NCBI RefSeq assembly: GCF_014466985.1
Contig: NZ_AP022826.1
Coordinates: 806,001 to 870,000 of the forward strand
DNA length: 64,000 nt
Source of the DNA: Nitrosophilus labii
GTDB lineage: Bacteria; Campylobacterota; Campylobacteria; Campylobacterales; Nitratiruptoraceae
Direction: 5' to 3'
Part shown: positions 36,616 through 45,818 of the stretch, piece after piece
Layout: every line of letters starts with the position of its first letter
Numbering within the stretch: the stretch's first letter is position 1
The notes under the pieces: model-generated
The model's input: the letters and a program-made list of their open reading frames with translations, nothing else
The model's database searches: none
Told to the model about the DNA's origin: nothing
Made by a program: the position numbers and the translations under genes

Positions 36616-38456
36616 TCACTTTCCTTTTTTGGTGACATTTTTAAATAACTATTTTCGTTTAGTATAAGTGCCAAAAGTTCAAATATCTTCTCTTTCTCTT
36701 CTTCATCAATTAGCTCGGAATTAGCAAGATTTGTTTTAAGATTGCTTTGGAGTTCGTTTAGATCATAATCTAAATCGTACAGTATATCCAAAATACTTTG
36801 AGCTTCCACAATCCTTTCAAGAGTGTATCTCTCTTCGTTAAACTCTACCGTAACTTCCGTAGGGTGGGTAAAAAGATTATGTTTCATTCCTAAGATTTCT
36901 TGATAAGCTCCTACTAGGAAAAAGGCTAAAAAATACTCCTCTTTTTTAAGATCAATATCGTGAAGATATAAAGGGTAGTCGATATTAAAATCGATTTCTC
37001 CATCACTGTCACATGTTATGTCCCATAAAGATGCACTTCTTGTAGGTTGAACGTCAAGATTGTTTAGAGGCATAACCGGAAATCTCTGTTTTAGTCCCCA
37101 AAAGTCAGGAAGACTCTGAAACAAAGAGAAATTTAAAAGATATCTTTCCTGTACTCTATCTTGTATCTTTTTAAGTTCTTGATATTTTGAGTTTTTCATA
37201 AGCTCTATAGCTTTTTTTATGATTAGGTGTACCAAAATTTCCGTATTGCTTCTATCTTGCAAATCTATATAACCAAGATCAAAAAGTGTTAGAAGCGATT
37301 CCATATGATCTAAACTGTCGTGAAGATACTCAATAGCGTTTTTTTTGTTAATACTTTTGTATAGATCATAAAGTTCTTGAACCAAAGGGGGGTTATTTTT
37401 TTTGAGTTTTAGACCTTTTTCCGTATATTCTTGGCTAAAGAGCTCTAACACCGGAGTTATCAATACGGCGTGATTGGCAGCTATGAATCTTCCGGATTCC
37501 GTATAGATATCCGGCTGAATAACCCCTTTTTGTTCCGCTATTTCTTTTAGTAAAAAAACCACATCATTTGTAAACTCTGTAATAGTATAGTTTATTGTAT
37601 GAAAGTTTTCATGTTGCGAATACTCGATGGCTAAGCCACCTCCAAGATTAATGGCTTTTAAGTTTTTTGCTCCCATTTTTCTTAATTCCGCATACATATT
37701 ACCCGCTTCTCTCAAAGCTCTTTTTACGGGAGCTATTTCACTTATCTGACTTCCTATGTGAAAATGAATCATTTTAAATCTATCTAAAAGATCATTTTCT
37801 TTTAAAAGTTCAACGGCTTCTAAGAGTTCGGTCGAAGTAAGACCGAATTTTGAGTTGATTCCGCCGCTTTTTGCCCAAATGCCTATTCCTGAGCTATGTA
37901 GTCTTATACGAAGTCCTATATTGGGTATGGGTTCGCTAAGTTCTTGTGCCACTTCTAAAATAGTTTCAAGTTCATTTAACCCCTCTATCGTTAAAGTTAT
38001 ATCAAATCCCATTTTGGCCGCTATAAAGCCAAGATTTATCATACCTTTGTCTTTAAAGCCGTTTACCGTAATAGGGGCGTTTTTGTTGTTATAAGCCATT
38101 GCAATTATCAGTTCGGCTTTACTGCCGGCTTCTAAACCGTAGTTGTACTCTTTTGCGATTGATACTAAAGAGGTTACAAAGTTTGGAAACTGATTTACTT
38201 TTAAAGGAAAAACTGCGTTAAATTTTCCTTGGTATTTGAAAACTTTCATCGCTCTGTGGAACTCTTTGTAAAGAGTGTCTATCTGTTTTTTTATAAGGTG
38301 CGGAAATCTTAAAAGAAGCGGTCCCCTGATACCTGTTTGACGTATTTTTTTGGTGATCTCAAGTAGTGACGGTTTTGTTTTGTAATTGACTTTTACAAGT
38401 CCATCTTCAATGACAAAGTTGTTGTTTGACCATATTTTTATTCCATAATCGAACAT
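36612..38456 (-). CDS. speA: Biosynthetic arginine decarboxylase
   Basis: A 614-residue PLP enzyme of the alanine-racemase fold producing agmatine for polyamines. The PLP lysine is K87 in [20 protein letters not shown] and [13 protein letters not shown] are PLP-phosphate and substrate blocks. It is specific to SpeA rather than DapA/LysA types by length and the C-terminal region. It sits three bases after hisS and overlaps cysE. Confidence 0.94.
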   Translation of the reverse strand: MFDYGIKIWSNNNFVIEDGLVKVNYKTKPSLLEITKKIRQTGIRGPLLLRFPHLIKKQIDTLYKEFHRAMKVFKYQGKFNAVFPLKVNQFPNFVTSLVSIAKEYNYGLEAGSKAELIIAMAYNNKNAPITVNGFKDKGMINLGFIAAKMGFDITLTIEGLNELETILEVAQELSEPIPNIGLRIRLHSSGIGIWAKSGGINSKFGLTSTELLEAVELLKENDLLDRFKMIHFHIGSQISEIAPVKRALREAGNMYAELRKMGAKNLKAINLGGGLAIEYSQHENFHTINYTITEFTNDVVFLLKEIAEQKGVIQPDIYTESGRFIAANHAVLITPVLELFSQEYTEKGLKLKKNNPPLVQELYDLYKSINKKNAIEYLHDSLDHMESLLTLFDLGYIDLQDRSNTEILVHLIIKKAIELMKNSKYQELKKIQDRVQERYLLNFSLFQSLPDFWGLKQRFPVMPLNNLDVQPTRSASLWDITCDSDGEIDFNIDYPLYLHDIDLKKEEYFLAFFLVGAYQEILGMKHNLFTHPTEVTVEFNEERYTLERIVEAQSILDILYDLDYDLNELQSNLKTNLANSELIDEEEKEKIFELLALILNENSYLKMSPKKESE

Positions 38457-38459
38457 ATA

Positions 38460-39692
38460 TCAGTCTCCAAATCTTTTTAGAAATTCTTCGATATTTATTA
38501 TCTCCTCTTTTTTCTCTTCCAGGTCTTTCAGCCAGATACTTTTTTGTTTAAACTCATCTTCACCAATTATTGCTGCATATCTGGTATTTGTTTTATCGGC
38601 TCCTTTTAAGTGGGCTTTTAGAGACTTTTTCTTGTAAGGAAACTCTACAAATATCTTTTTTCTAAGATTAGATGCAATTTCAAAGGCTAGCGGTAAAGCT
38701 TCTTCTATCATAACTCCAAGATATACTCCTTCTCTTTGTTTTTGGGGAAGCTCTATCAGATCCAAAATCCTTTCCACTCCTATGGCAAACCCAATAGCCG
38801 GAGTAGGTTTACCGCCTAAAAACTCCACGAGTCTATCAAATCTTCCTCCGCCTGCTATGGCATTTTGTGCTCCCAGATGGCCGCTTACAAATTCAAACGC
38901 TGTTTTTGTATAGTAGTCAAGCCCGCGAACCAAGAAAATATCTACCTCAAAATCGATTCTATTTGCTTTTAAAAGCTCTTGTAAAGTTGAGAAGTCGCTT
39001 TTGCACTCATCACAAAGATTTTCTAGAAGTTTTGGAGCATCTACATATACATCTTTACATGCATCAATTTTGCAATCTAGTACCCTTATAGGATTAGTTG
39101 CTTTTCTTCTTGCACAATCTTCACAGATTTTAGCTTCCACTTTTTCTAAAAACTCTATCAGTTTTGTTTTATATTTAGGCATACATTTAGGGCATCCCAA
39201 TGAGTTTATTTTAAGAGTATAATCTATATTGAAAAATTCCAAAATCTCTTTAACTAACATTATCATGTTTGCGTCTTCAAATACGCTTTGCTCACCGAAA
39301 CTTTCGCATCCAAACTGATGAAACTCTCTAAATCTTCCTTTTTGAGGTCTTTCGTATCTGAACATAGGACCGTAGTAAAAATATCTAAAATTTCCCTCTT
39401 GGCGATCGAGTTTATGTTCTATGAAACTTCTTACTACTCCGGCAGTACCTTCGGGTCTAAGACAGACGTCGTTGCCGCCTTTATCGATAAACTGATACAT
39501 CTCTTTACCTACTATATCGCTTGACTCGCCCACACTTCTTTTAAACAATGCCGTCTCTTCTAAAATAGGCGTTTCGATATATTTAAATCCGAAATTTTCC
39601 GCAAGGCGGCTCGCGTTTTGTAGAAAATATAGATATTTTTCACTAAGCGGAGGGAGTATATCTTTCATTCCTCTTAAAGCTTTTATTGCCAT
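38460..39692 (-). CDS. hisS: Histidyl-tRNA synthetase
   Basis: A 410-residue class II synthetase. Motif 2 is FRYERPQKGRFREFHQFG; the histidine-A block is VRGLDYYTKTAFEF and motif 3 is AIGFAIGVERILDL. A cysteine-rich insertion (LGCPKCMPKY, ICEDCARRK, LCDEC) looks like a zinc-binding segment, as in some HisRS. It follows tmk by one base. Confidence 0.95.
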   Translation of the reverse strand: MAIKALRGMKDILPPLSEKYLYFLQNASRLAENFGFKYIETPILEETALFKRSVGESSDIVGKEMYQFIDKGGNDVCLRPEGTAGVVRSFIEHKLDRQEGNFRYFYYGPMFRYERPQKGRFREFHQFGCESFGEQSVFEDANMIMLVKEILEFFNIDYTLKINSLGCPKCMPKYKTKLIEFLEKVEAKICEDCARRKATNPIRVLDCKIDACKDVYVDAPKLLENLCDECKSDFSTLQELLKANRIDFEVDIFLVRGLDYYTKTAFEFVSGHLGAQNAIAGGGRFDRLVEFLGGKPTPAIGFAIGVERILDLIELPQKQREGVYLGVMIEEALPLAFEIASNLRKKIFVEFPYKKKSLKAHLKGADKTNTRYAAIIGEDEFKQKSIWLKDLEEKKEEIINIEEFLKRFGD

Positions 39693-39693
39693 A

Positions 39694-40272
39694 TCAAACC
39701 TTTTTAATGAAATCTACGATTTTTTCGTTTATTTCCTCTATAGTCAATTTAGCATCGATAAGAAGATATTGAATAGAAAGTTTTTTTATAGTCTCTTCCA
39801 TAATTTTTTGTACTTCTAAAAGATATTCAATTCCTCTTTTTTCTATAGAATCCAATTCTTGGATATGCATTCTTTTTTTTAATTCAGACTCATCTATTTT
39901 GATTAGTATGATTTTATCTGGTACTATATCTTCCATCGCCGTAAGATTGAGTTTTAAAAGTTTTTCAATACTTAGATTTGATTTTACTTTTGCGTATGCA
40001 ATACCGGAGACAAAACCTCTGTCGCTAATAATTAGTCTGTCAATATTTGGTTTTATAACTTTTTGTATATGCTCGTTTCTATCAGCCAAAAAGAGAAAAA
40101 TCTCAGCAATTGGACTTATCTCTTTTTCATATAGTACAATTTCTCTTATCTTTTTACCAAATTCGGTTCCGCCTGGTTCTTTTGTAAAGATTGCATCTTT
40201 AAACTCTTTTTTTAAAAGTTCAATTTGCGTGCTTTTTCCGACTCTGTCTATTCCTTCTAAAATGACATACAT
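39694..40272 (-). CDS. tmk: Thymidylate kinase
   Basis: A 192-residue P-loop kinase phosphorylating dTMP. The P-loop is EGIDRVGKST at residues 6-15, with FTKEPGGTEFG and FLFLADRNEH as the DRX/substrate blocks. It heads tmk-hisS-speA-cysE. A long hairpin lies between it and coaD. Confidence 0.93.
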   Translation of the reverse strand: MYVILEGIDRVGKSTQIELLKKEFKDAIFTKEPGGTEFGKKIREIVLYEKEISPIAEIFLFLADRNEHIQKVIKPNIDRLIISDRGFVSGIAYAKVKSNLSIEKLLKLNLTAMEDIVPDKIILIKIDESELKKRMHIQELDSIEKRGIEYLLEVQKIMEETIKKLSIQYLLIDAKLTIEEINEKIVDFIKKV

Positions 40273-40290
40273 TATCTCTCCAATAATTTA

Positions 40291-40365
40291 GTATAGAGTA
40301 GGGAGTAAGGAGTATGGAGTTTAATTTTTTTATATTATTTATCATACTCCTAATTCCCAATTCCC
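40291..40365 (-). terminator. Hairpin after coaD with quasi-tandem arms
   Basis: Minus-strand sequence after the coaD stop reads GGGAATTGGGAATTAGGAG then TATG and pairs with the complement of GAGTAGGGAGTAAGGAGTATG. The arms are tandem-like (GGGAATT units). It probably terminates ubiX-coaD ahead of tmk. Confidence 0.55.
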
Positions 40366-40370
40366 AATGC

Positions 40371-40844
40371 CTAATTCCCAATAACTAAATCTTCCAAAAT
40401 CTCTTTAGGCACTAGATGGCTAACGTCTCCTCCAAATTGTAAGATTGTTCTAACAACTGATGAACTTACAAACGCATTTTTAAGATTTGGCATAAGGTAT
40501 ATGGTTTCTAAGTCTTCTTTTAGAGACTGATTGGCATACCCCATTTGCAGTTCGTACTCAAAATCGCTTACGGCTCTTAATCCTCTGATTATTACGTTTG
40601 CACCTTCTTTTTCACAAAGATCTACTAAAAGGGAGTCAAAAAAAATAACTTTTACATTTTTTAGATTCTGTACAGCTTTTTTAGCCATCTTAACTCTTTT
40701 TTGAAGATCAAACATAGGTTTTTTCTCTTTTGATTCAGCTACAGCTACAATAACCTCGTCAAAAAGTTTTGCCGCTCTTTTTATAATATCAAGATGACCG
40801 TTGGTTAAGGGATCAAAAGTACCAGGATATATCACTTTATTCAT
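40371..40844 (-). CDS. coaD: Phosphopantetheine adenylyltransferase
   Basis: A 157-residue nucleotidyltransferase of CoA biosynthesis. YPGTFDPLTNGHLDI at residues 6-20 has the T/HxGH-type motif and FVSSSVVRTI near residue 126 is the second conserved block. It starts inside ubiX with an 8-base overlap. Confidence 0.94.
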   Translation of the reverse strand: MNKVIYPGTFDPLTNGHLDIIKRAAKLFDEVIVAVAESKEKKPMFDLQKRVKMAKKAVQNLKNVKVIFFDSLLVDLCEKEGANVIIRGLRAVSDFEYELQMGYANQSLKEDLETIYLMPNLKNAFVSSSVVRTILQFGGDVSHLVPKEILEDLVIGN

Positions 40845-41364
40845 TTTTTCCCCATCGTTTGTAAAGTGAATTTTCTATGCCTAAGAGATCGAACCATTTT
40901 CCTATTATAAAATCTTCCATCTCTTCAAGACTTTTTTGTTGACTATAATATCCCAAAACTGGAGGTGCAATTATAACATTTAAAAGAGACAGTTTATGCA
41001 TATTTTCAAGAGCGATTGGGCTAAAAGGGAGTTCTCTTGGGGATAGAAGCAGTTTTTTTTTCTCTTTTATGATAACGCTAGCTGCTCTTGTGGTTAGATT
41101 GTCCGATATACCTACGGCTATTTTTGCCAATGTATTCATAGAACATGGAACTACCATCATAGCGTCTACTCCAAAACTACCGCTTGCAGGTCCTTCCCAG
41201 ATCTCTTTATTTTCAAAGATATTGTATCCTCTCTCTTTTAATGATACGATATCGGCATTTTCATTTACTATTAGATATTTTTCGTGATTTTTAGGAATCT
41301 TATCGTATGTTTTTAATCCGAGATTTACTCCACTTGCACCTGAAATAGCGACTACTATTTTCAT
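40837..41364 (-). CDS. ubiX: Flavin prenyltransferase UbiX
   Basis: A 175-residue flavoprotein that makes prenylated FMN for UbiD-type decarboxylases. ISGASGVNLG (residues 7-16) is the phosphate-binding start; VPCSMNTLAKIAVGISDNLTTRAA and SPRELPFSPIALENM are diagnostic. UbiD is not in the window. The divergent two-component gene begins 80 bases away. In Campylobacter I recall flgA next to ubiX here; it is absent. Confidence 0.9.
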   Translation of the reverse strand: MKIVVAISGASGVNLGLKTYDKIPKNHEKYLIVNENADIVSLKERGYNIFENKEIWEGPASGSFGVDAMMVVPCSMNTLAKIAVGISDNLTTRAASVIIKEKKKLLLSPRELPFSPIALENMHKLSLLNVIIAPPVLGYYSQQKSLEEMEDFIIGKWFDLLGIENSLYKRWGKNE

Positions 41365-41444
41365 TTTTAACCTTTTTAAGCAGATAATTGTAAATAAGAT
41401 GAAATAATATAGAAAATGATATCATAAAACGAACTGGAGCTTTT

Positions 41445-42096
41445 ATGAAAATTTTGCTTGTTGAAGATGATGTTACTTTAGGGGAAACGCTAAAAGAGCT
41501 TCTAGAGAAAAATGGATTTGAAGTAGTTTGGGTTAGTGACGGTCAAAGCGCTTTGGATACTACGTACTATCAAAAATTTGATCTTTGGCTTTTTGACGTA
41601 AAGGTCTTTTTTAGACGGATTTGAACTTTTAAAAAGTCTTAGAGATGCTGGATATGAGACTCCGACAATTTTTATAACCGCATTGACAGATATAAACTCT
41701 CTTTCAACAGGTTTTGAGATAGGCGCTGACGATTATATAAAAAAGCCTTTCGATTTTGATGAATTACTTGTAAGAATAAAAGCTCTACTAAAAAAGAGAT
41801 TCTCCAATAAAAAAAAGTATATAAAATACAAAAATCTTTCATACAATATTGAAAAAGAGGAGATAAGCTTAGATGGAGAGAAGATACATCTTCCTCCGGT
41901 TCAGATGAGGCTTTTAAAACTATTTTTAAAAAATATAGGCAAAACTTTGCCAAAAGATGAAATAATCTGGGAGATATCCGAAGATGAAGAGGTTAGTGAA
42001 CTTGCACTGAGAGTTCATATAAACAAACTAAGAAAACTTGGACTTAATATAAAAAATATTAGAAAAATAGGTTATATATTGGAGGAAGAGAGTTGA
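41445..42096 (+). pseudogene. OmpR-family response regulator, frameshifted
   Basis: ATG 41445 (after CTGGAGC) starts MKILLVEDD, a receiver domain with D8, D9 and the acceptor aspartate in LFDVKV (about residue 52). The frame then breaks at the T-run 41607-41612 and continues in the +1 frame as LDGFELLKSLRDAGYETP, TIFITAL, GADDYIKKPFDFDE and a winged-helix C-domain ending at 42096. A +1 or -2 change is needed to join them. Rejoined, it would be an ordinary 216-217-residue DNA-binding regulator. It overlaps the kinase gene by four bases. Confidence 0.85.
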
Positions 42097-43161
42097 AAAG
42101 ATATGAAAAAAGAGTTTTTTGGAAATTTTTTGTGATCTATTTTGCTTCCGTATCCCTCTTAATACTTAGTGCGGGATATTTTTATTATAAAGAGCAAAAA
42201 CAGGTTCTTTTATCAAAAGAGCAGTTTTCCCTTATTTTATATGCGAGAATGCTTAAAATGAGTGATTTTAGATATAAAAAAGATGGATATTTTTATGAAA
42301 TATTGGATAAAAAGATAGAGAAGTTTGAACCTAGAAATCTAAAAATTACGGATTGTTGTATAGAAAAGATAGTTCCAAATAGATATCAACAGGGATTTAT
42401 AGTCGTAAAAAAAAGCAAAGAAGAGTTTTTAAATCATAAAAGAAAATTGATAATCAAGGTTTTGATTATTCAAGTTTTACTACTTCTATTTTTTGGAGTA
42501 ATAAGTTTTTTTCTAGCCAAACTAGCCATAAAACCTTTACAAGAAACGATAAATAGGCTGAGCTTGTTTATAAAAGATTTGATTCATGATTTGAATACAC
42601 CGGTAACTTTTATACTTTTAAATCTAAAACTGTTGAATAGTTATAATGAGTGTAAAGATAAAAAAGAGCTTGTCAGAATTGAAAACAGTGCTAAAGAGAT
42701 AGCTGATCTTTACAAAAATCTAAATATTTTATTGGAGGAGAGAACTTTCAAGAAGGAGGAGTTAAATCTTTATGAAATAGTTAAAGACGTGGTAGAAATT
42801 ATAAAGACAAAATATTACGATATAAGAGTTGGAAATCGAGTGTAAAAATTTTGTCGTTAAAAGTCATGAAGGAGCATTAAGGCAGATTCTTGTAAACGTT
42901 TTAGATAATGCGTGCAAATATAACAAAAAAGGCGGATATGTTAAGATTTGGACAAAAAAAGATACTCTCTTTATCAAAGATAGCGGTATAGGGATAGAAA
43001 ATATAGAAAAAATATTTGATAGATACTATAAAGAGCATCAAGAGGGGAAGGGCATAGGACTTCACATCGTAAAAACTCTTTGTGAAGCTATGGATATAGA
43101 TATAGATGTAGAATCTAAAAAAAATTTTGGGACTGTTTTTATGTTTAGATTTTATAAATAA
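42093..43161 (+). pseudogene. Sensor histidine kinase, frameshifted
   Basis: The first frame (to 42845) has two transmembrane segments (about residues 12-30 and 120-145) and the dimerisation box with H in LIHDLNTPVTFI. It stops in IRVGNRV. In the +1 frame from about 42829 the ATPase domain follows: RQILVNVLDNACKYN (N box), IKDSGIGIENIEKIF (G1) and GKGIGLHIVK (G2). Removing one G from GTTGGAAATC (about 42831) would restore VEIECKNF. If expressed only in the first frame, it lacks ATP binding. Confidence 0.85.
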
Positions 43162-43199
43162 TTAACGTTTTATTAACTCTATATTGTTAATATTAACAA
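43162..43199 (+). promoter_or_regulatory. Candidate operator/promoter region before PqqD-like gene
   Basis: TTAACGTTTTATTAA at 43162-43176, followed by the perfect palindrome TTGTTAATATTAACAA at 43184-43199, in the 51-base gap between the kinase and the PqqD-like gene. Nearly the same 15-mer occurs at 49433-49447 before the cytochrome c gene. TTAA...TTAA spacing of 11 bases suits an OmpR-type regulator such as the one encoded upstream. Confidence 0.5.
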
Positions 43200-43212
43200 A
43201 AAGGAGTAAAGA

Positions 43213-43449
43213 ATGAGGATAGAAAATTTGGCTATTAACAAAAACGGTTTTGCGTTCGATCCGACAACCGGAGAGACGTTTACACTCAATGACACAGCTA
43301 AAGAGATTATAGAAGATTTAGCAAAAGGAATAGAAGAAAAAGAGATAGCAAAAAAACTCTCTAAAGAGTATGATGTAACAGAGGAGGAGGCCTTAAACGA
43401 TGTTTTGGATTTTAAAGAGAAACTAAAACTTTATGGACTGTTGTCATGA
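43213..43449 (+). CDS. PqqD-like peptide-binding (RRE) protein
   Basis: A 78-residue protein with the PqqD/RiPP-recognition-element fold: FDPTTGETFTLNDTAKEIIEDLAKG then EEKEIAKKLSKEYDVTEEEALNDVLDF. Family members bind leader peptides and present them to modifying enzymes. A good ribosome-binding site (AAAGGAG) lies upstream. It overlaps the ATP-grasp gene by four bases. Its frame is intact although neighbours are broken. Confidence 0.8.
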   Translation: MRIENLAINKNGFAFDPTTGETFTLNDTAKEIIEDLAKGIEEKEIAKKLSKEYDVTEEEALNDVLDFKEKLKLYGLLS

Positions 43450-44477
43450 TTGTAGCGATTAGCGGAGTAAACGATACCGACAATCCAGGACCCGGTATTG
43501 GCGTGGCGAGAAGTTTAAAGGAAGCTGACTCTTCCATTAAAACTGTAGGACTTAGCTACGATGTTCAAGATCCTGGAAACTATATGGATTTCGTTATAGA
43601 TAAGAGTTATATTTTAACTTATCCATCTCAAGGTTGGGAGCCTATATTTGATAGGCTTTTATATATCAAAGAGAGTTACGGTCTTGATGCCGTTATTCCT
43701 ACATTAGATGCAGAATTACCATTATATATCAAATATCAAGAGGAGTTAAATAGAGTAGGTATAAAAACTTTCTTGCCAAATCTTGAACAATTTGAATTAA
43801 GAAGTAAAGAGAATCTAGGTAAAGTTAGTGAAATATTAGAAATTTTATATCCAAAAACTAAAAAAGTGTTTAATATTGACCAGCTAAAAGAGGCAGTAAA
43901 CGAGATAGGATTTCCGTGTGTCGTTAAAGGAAACTATTATAAGGCTTATAAAGTCAAATCTTTATCGGAAGCCGTTTACTATTTTACGGAAATCTCAAAT
44001 GAGTGGGGTTTTCCTATACTAGTTCAAGAGGTTATAAAAGGGGAGGAGCTTAACGTCGTAGGCGCAGGTGACGGTAAAGGCAACTCTTTAGGACTTGTCG
44101 TAATAAAAAAGATGACAACTACGCATCTTGGAAAAATATGGAACGGTGTGACCATAAAACACAATAAGCTACTAAAAGTTGCTGAGGATTTTGTTAACAA
44201 ATATAAATGGAAAGGACCTTTTGAACTTGAGTGTATAGTTGATGAAGAGAATATTATTTTAATAGAGATAAACCCAAGATTCCCGGCCTGGGTATATTTT
44301 GCTACGGGTGTGGGAGTAAATCTTCCAAAAAGAGTTTTAGACGTTATGTTTGGTAAAAATGTTGATACATCAAGCAGTTATGAGAGCGGAAAGATGATGG
44401 TTAGATATACATACGAACTTATTACGGATATTGATAATCTTAGTGAATTAGCCACAAAAGGAGAGAGTGATGGCTAA
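43446..44477 (+). CDS. ATP-grasp family ligase
   Basis: A 343-residue ATP-grasp protein resembling the carbamoyl-phosphate-synthase/amino-acid ligase type. An N-terminal pre-ATP-grasp domain (ISGVNDTDNPGPGIGVARSL) is followed by nucleotide-binding FPCVVKGNYYKAYKV, PILVQEVIKGEELNVVG and the metal-binding ELECIVDEENIILIEINPRFPAW. It would activate a carboxylate as acyl-phosphate and join it to an amine; substrates are unknown. The frame is intact. It overlaps the decarboxylase start by eight bases. Confidence 0.85.
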   Translation: MIVAISGVNDTDNPGPGIGVARSLKEADSSIKTVGLSYDVQDPGNYMDFVIDKSYILTYPSQGWEPIFDRLLYIKESYGLDAVIPTLDAELPLYIKYQEELNRVGIKTFLPNLEQFELRSKENLGKVSEILEILYPKTKKVFNIDQLKEAVNEIGFPCVVKGNYYKAYKVKSLSEAVYYFTEISNEWGFPILVQEVIKGEELNVVGAGDGKGNSLGLVVIKKMTTTHLGKIWNGVTIKHNKLLKVAEDFVNKYKWKGPFELECIVDEENIILIEINPRFPAWVYFATGVGVNLPKRVLDVMFGKNVDTSSSYESGKMMVRYTYELITDIDNLSELATKGESDG

Positions 44478-45818
44478 AAAAACTTACGAAAAGCCTACCA
44501 TAATAAAAGTAGAGAGCAGTCACTCAAAAGCCGGCGTTCCTATGCCAAAACAGAAAATTAGGAAAACGATAGGGGGAGTAAACATCGATGAAATGGTAGA
44601 TAAATTTGGCTCTCCCCTGTTTATTTTTGACGAGAAGGCGATAAGAGAGAAGTATAAAAGAGCTTATGAGGCATTTTCTAGTAGATATCCCAATTTCAAT
44701 TTGGATGGAGCTATAAAACCAATTATCTAAAGGCCGTATGTGCCGTTTTTCACCAAGAAGGAGCTATTGCTGAAGTTGTAAGCGAATTTGAGTATGAAAA
44801 AGCAAGAGAGTTAGGTATCGATGGTAAAGATATTATATACAACGGTCCATATAAACCGTATGAGTCTTTAGTAACAGCGGCAAAAGAGGGAGCTAAGATC
44901 CATATAGATACTTTTGATGAGATAAACGATCTTGAAAAGGTTGCAGATGAACTTGGATTAGAGATACCAGTAGCCATAAGACTCAATATGGATACGGGAA
45001 TCTATCCGCAATGGAGTCGCTTTGGATTCAATATCGAAAGCGGTCAAGCGATGGATGCGGTCAAGCGTATAAAAGCCGGAGGAAAACTTAGACTTACTGG
45101 TCTTCACGCTCACATAGGTACTTTTATGTTAGATGCGAACGCTTACAAGATAGAGACTGCTAAAATGGTTCGGTTTATGAATGAAGTTGAAGAGAAGGTT
45201 GGATTTACAATAGAGTATATAGATGTGGGCGGAGGTTTTGCCTCAAAAAATCATCTAAGGGGCATTTATCAGCCGCCGGAAGTAGTTGTCCCGACAATCG
45301 ATGATTATGCAGAAGCTATAACTAGTGCACTGTATGAAAATCTGAAAGGAAACAGCTATCCTAAACTCTATCTTGAAACCGGAAGGCATCTTATAGACGA
45401 AGCTGGATATTTGGTAACTTCGGTAGTTGCTAGCAAAACTTTGCCAGATTCAAGAAGAAGCTACATTGTAGATGCGGGCGTAAATCTTTTATATACCTAT
45501 TTTTGGTATAAATTTAACATTGAGTTGACTAGAGAAGTAAGTGGTATAAGTGAACCTGCTATGATAAACGGGCCTCTTTGTATGAATATTGACGTTATAG
45601 ACGAATCAATTTTGCTTCCGAGATTAAGAAGAGGTGATAAGTTGGTTATTTCTCCTGTAGGAGCCTATAACGTTACCCAATGGATGCAGTTTATCAGATA
45701 TAGACCTAGAGTTTTAATGGTCACAGAAGATGGAAATGTGGAGTTAATAAGAGAAAAAGAGGATTTAAGCGATATTGAAAAAAGAGAGATATTACCGGAA
45801 AAACTAAAACTTAAATGA
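44470..45818 (+). pseudogene. PLP decarboxylase (alanine-racemase fold) with leader-like N-terminus, frameshifted
   Basis: ATG 44470 (AAAGGAGAGAG upstream). Residues 1-35 (MAKKTYEKPTIIKVESSHSK...) resemble lasso/RiPP leaders (YxxPxI). Then a type III decarboxylase domain: FGSPLFIFDEKAIREKY. The frame breaks at about 44703-44710 (AATTTGG); with one extra T it continues FGWSYKTNYLKAVCAV, where K is the PLP lysine, then GLHAHIGTF, DVGGGFASKNH, YLETGRHLID and MNGPLCMN-like blocks. The product would be about 449 residues, of the DAP/ornithine-type decarboxylase family. As it stands, only an inactive stub is made. Confidence 0.83.
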
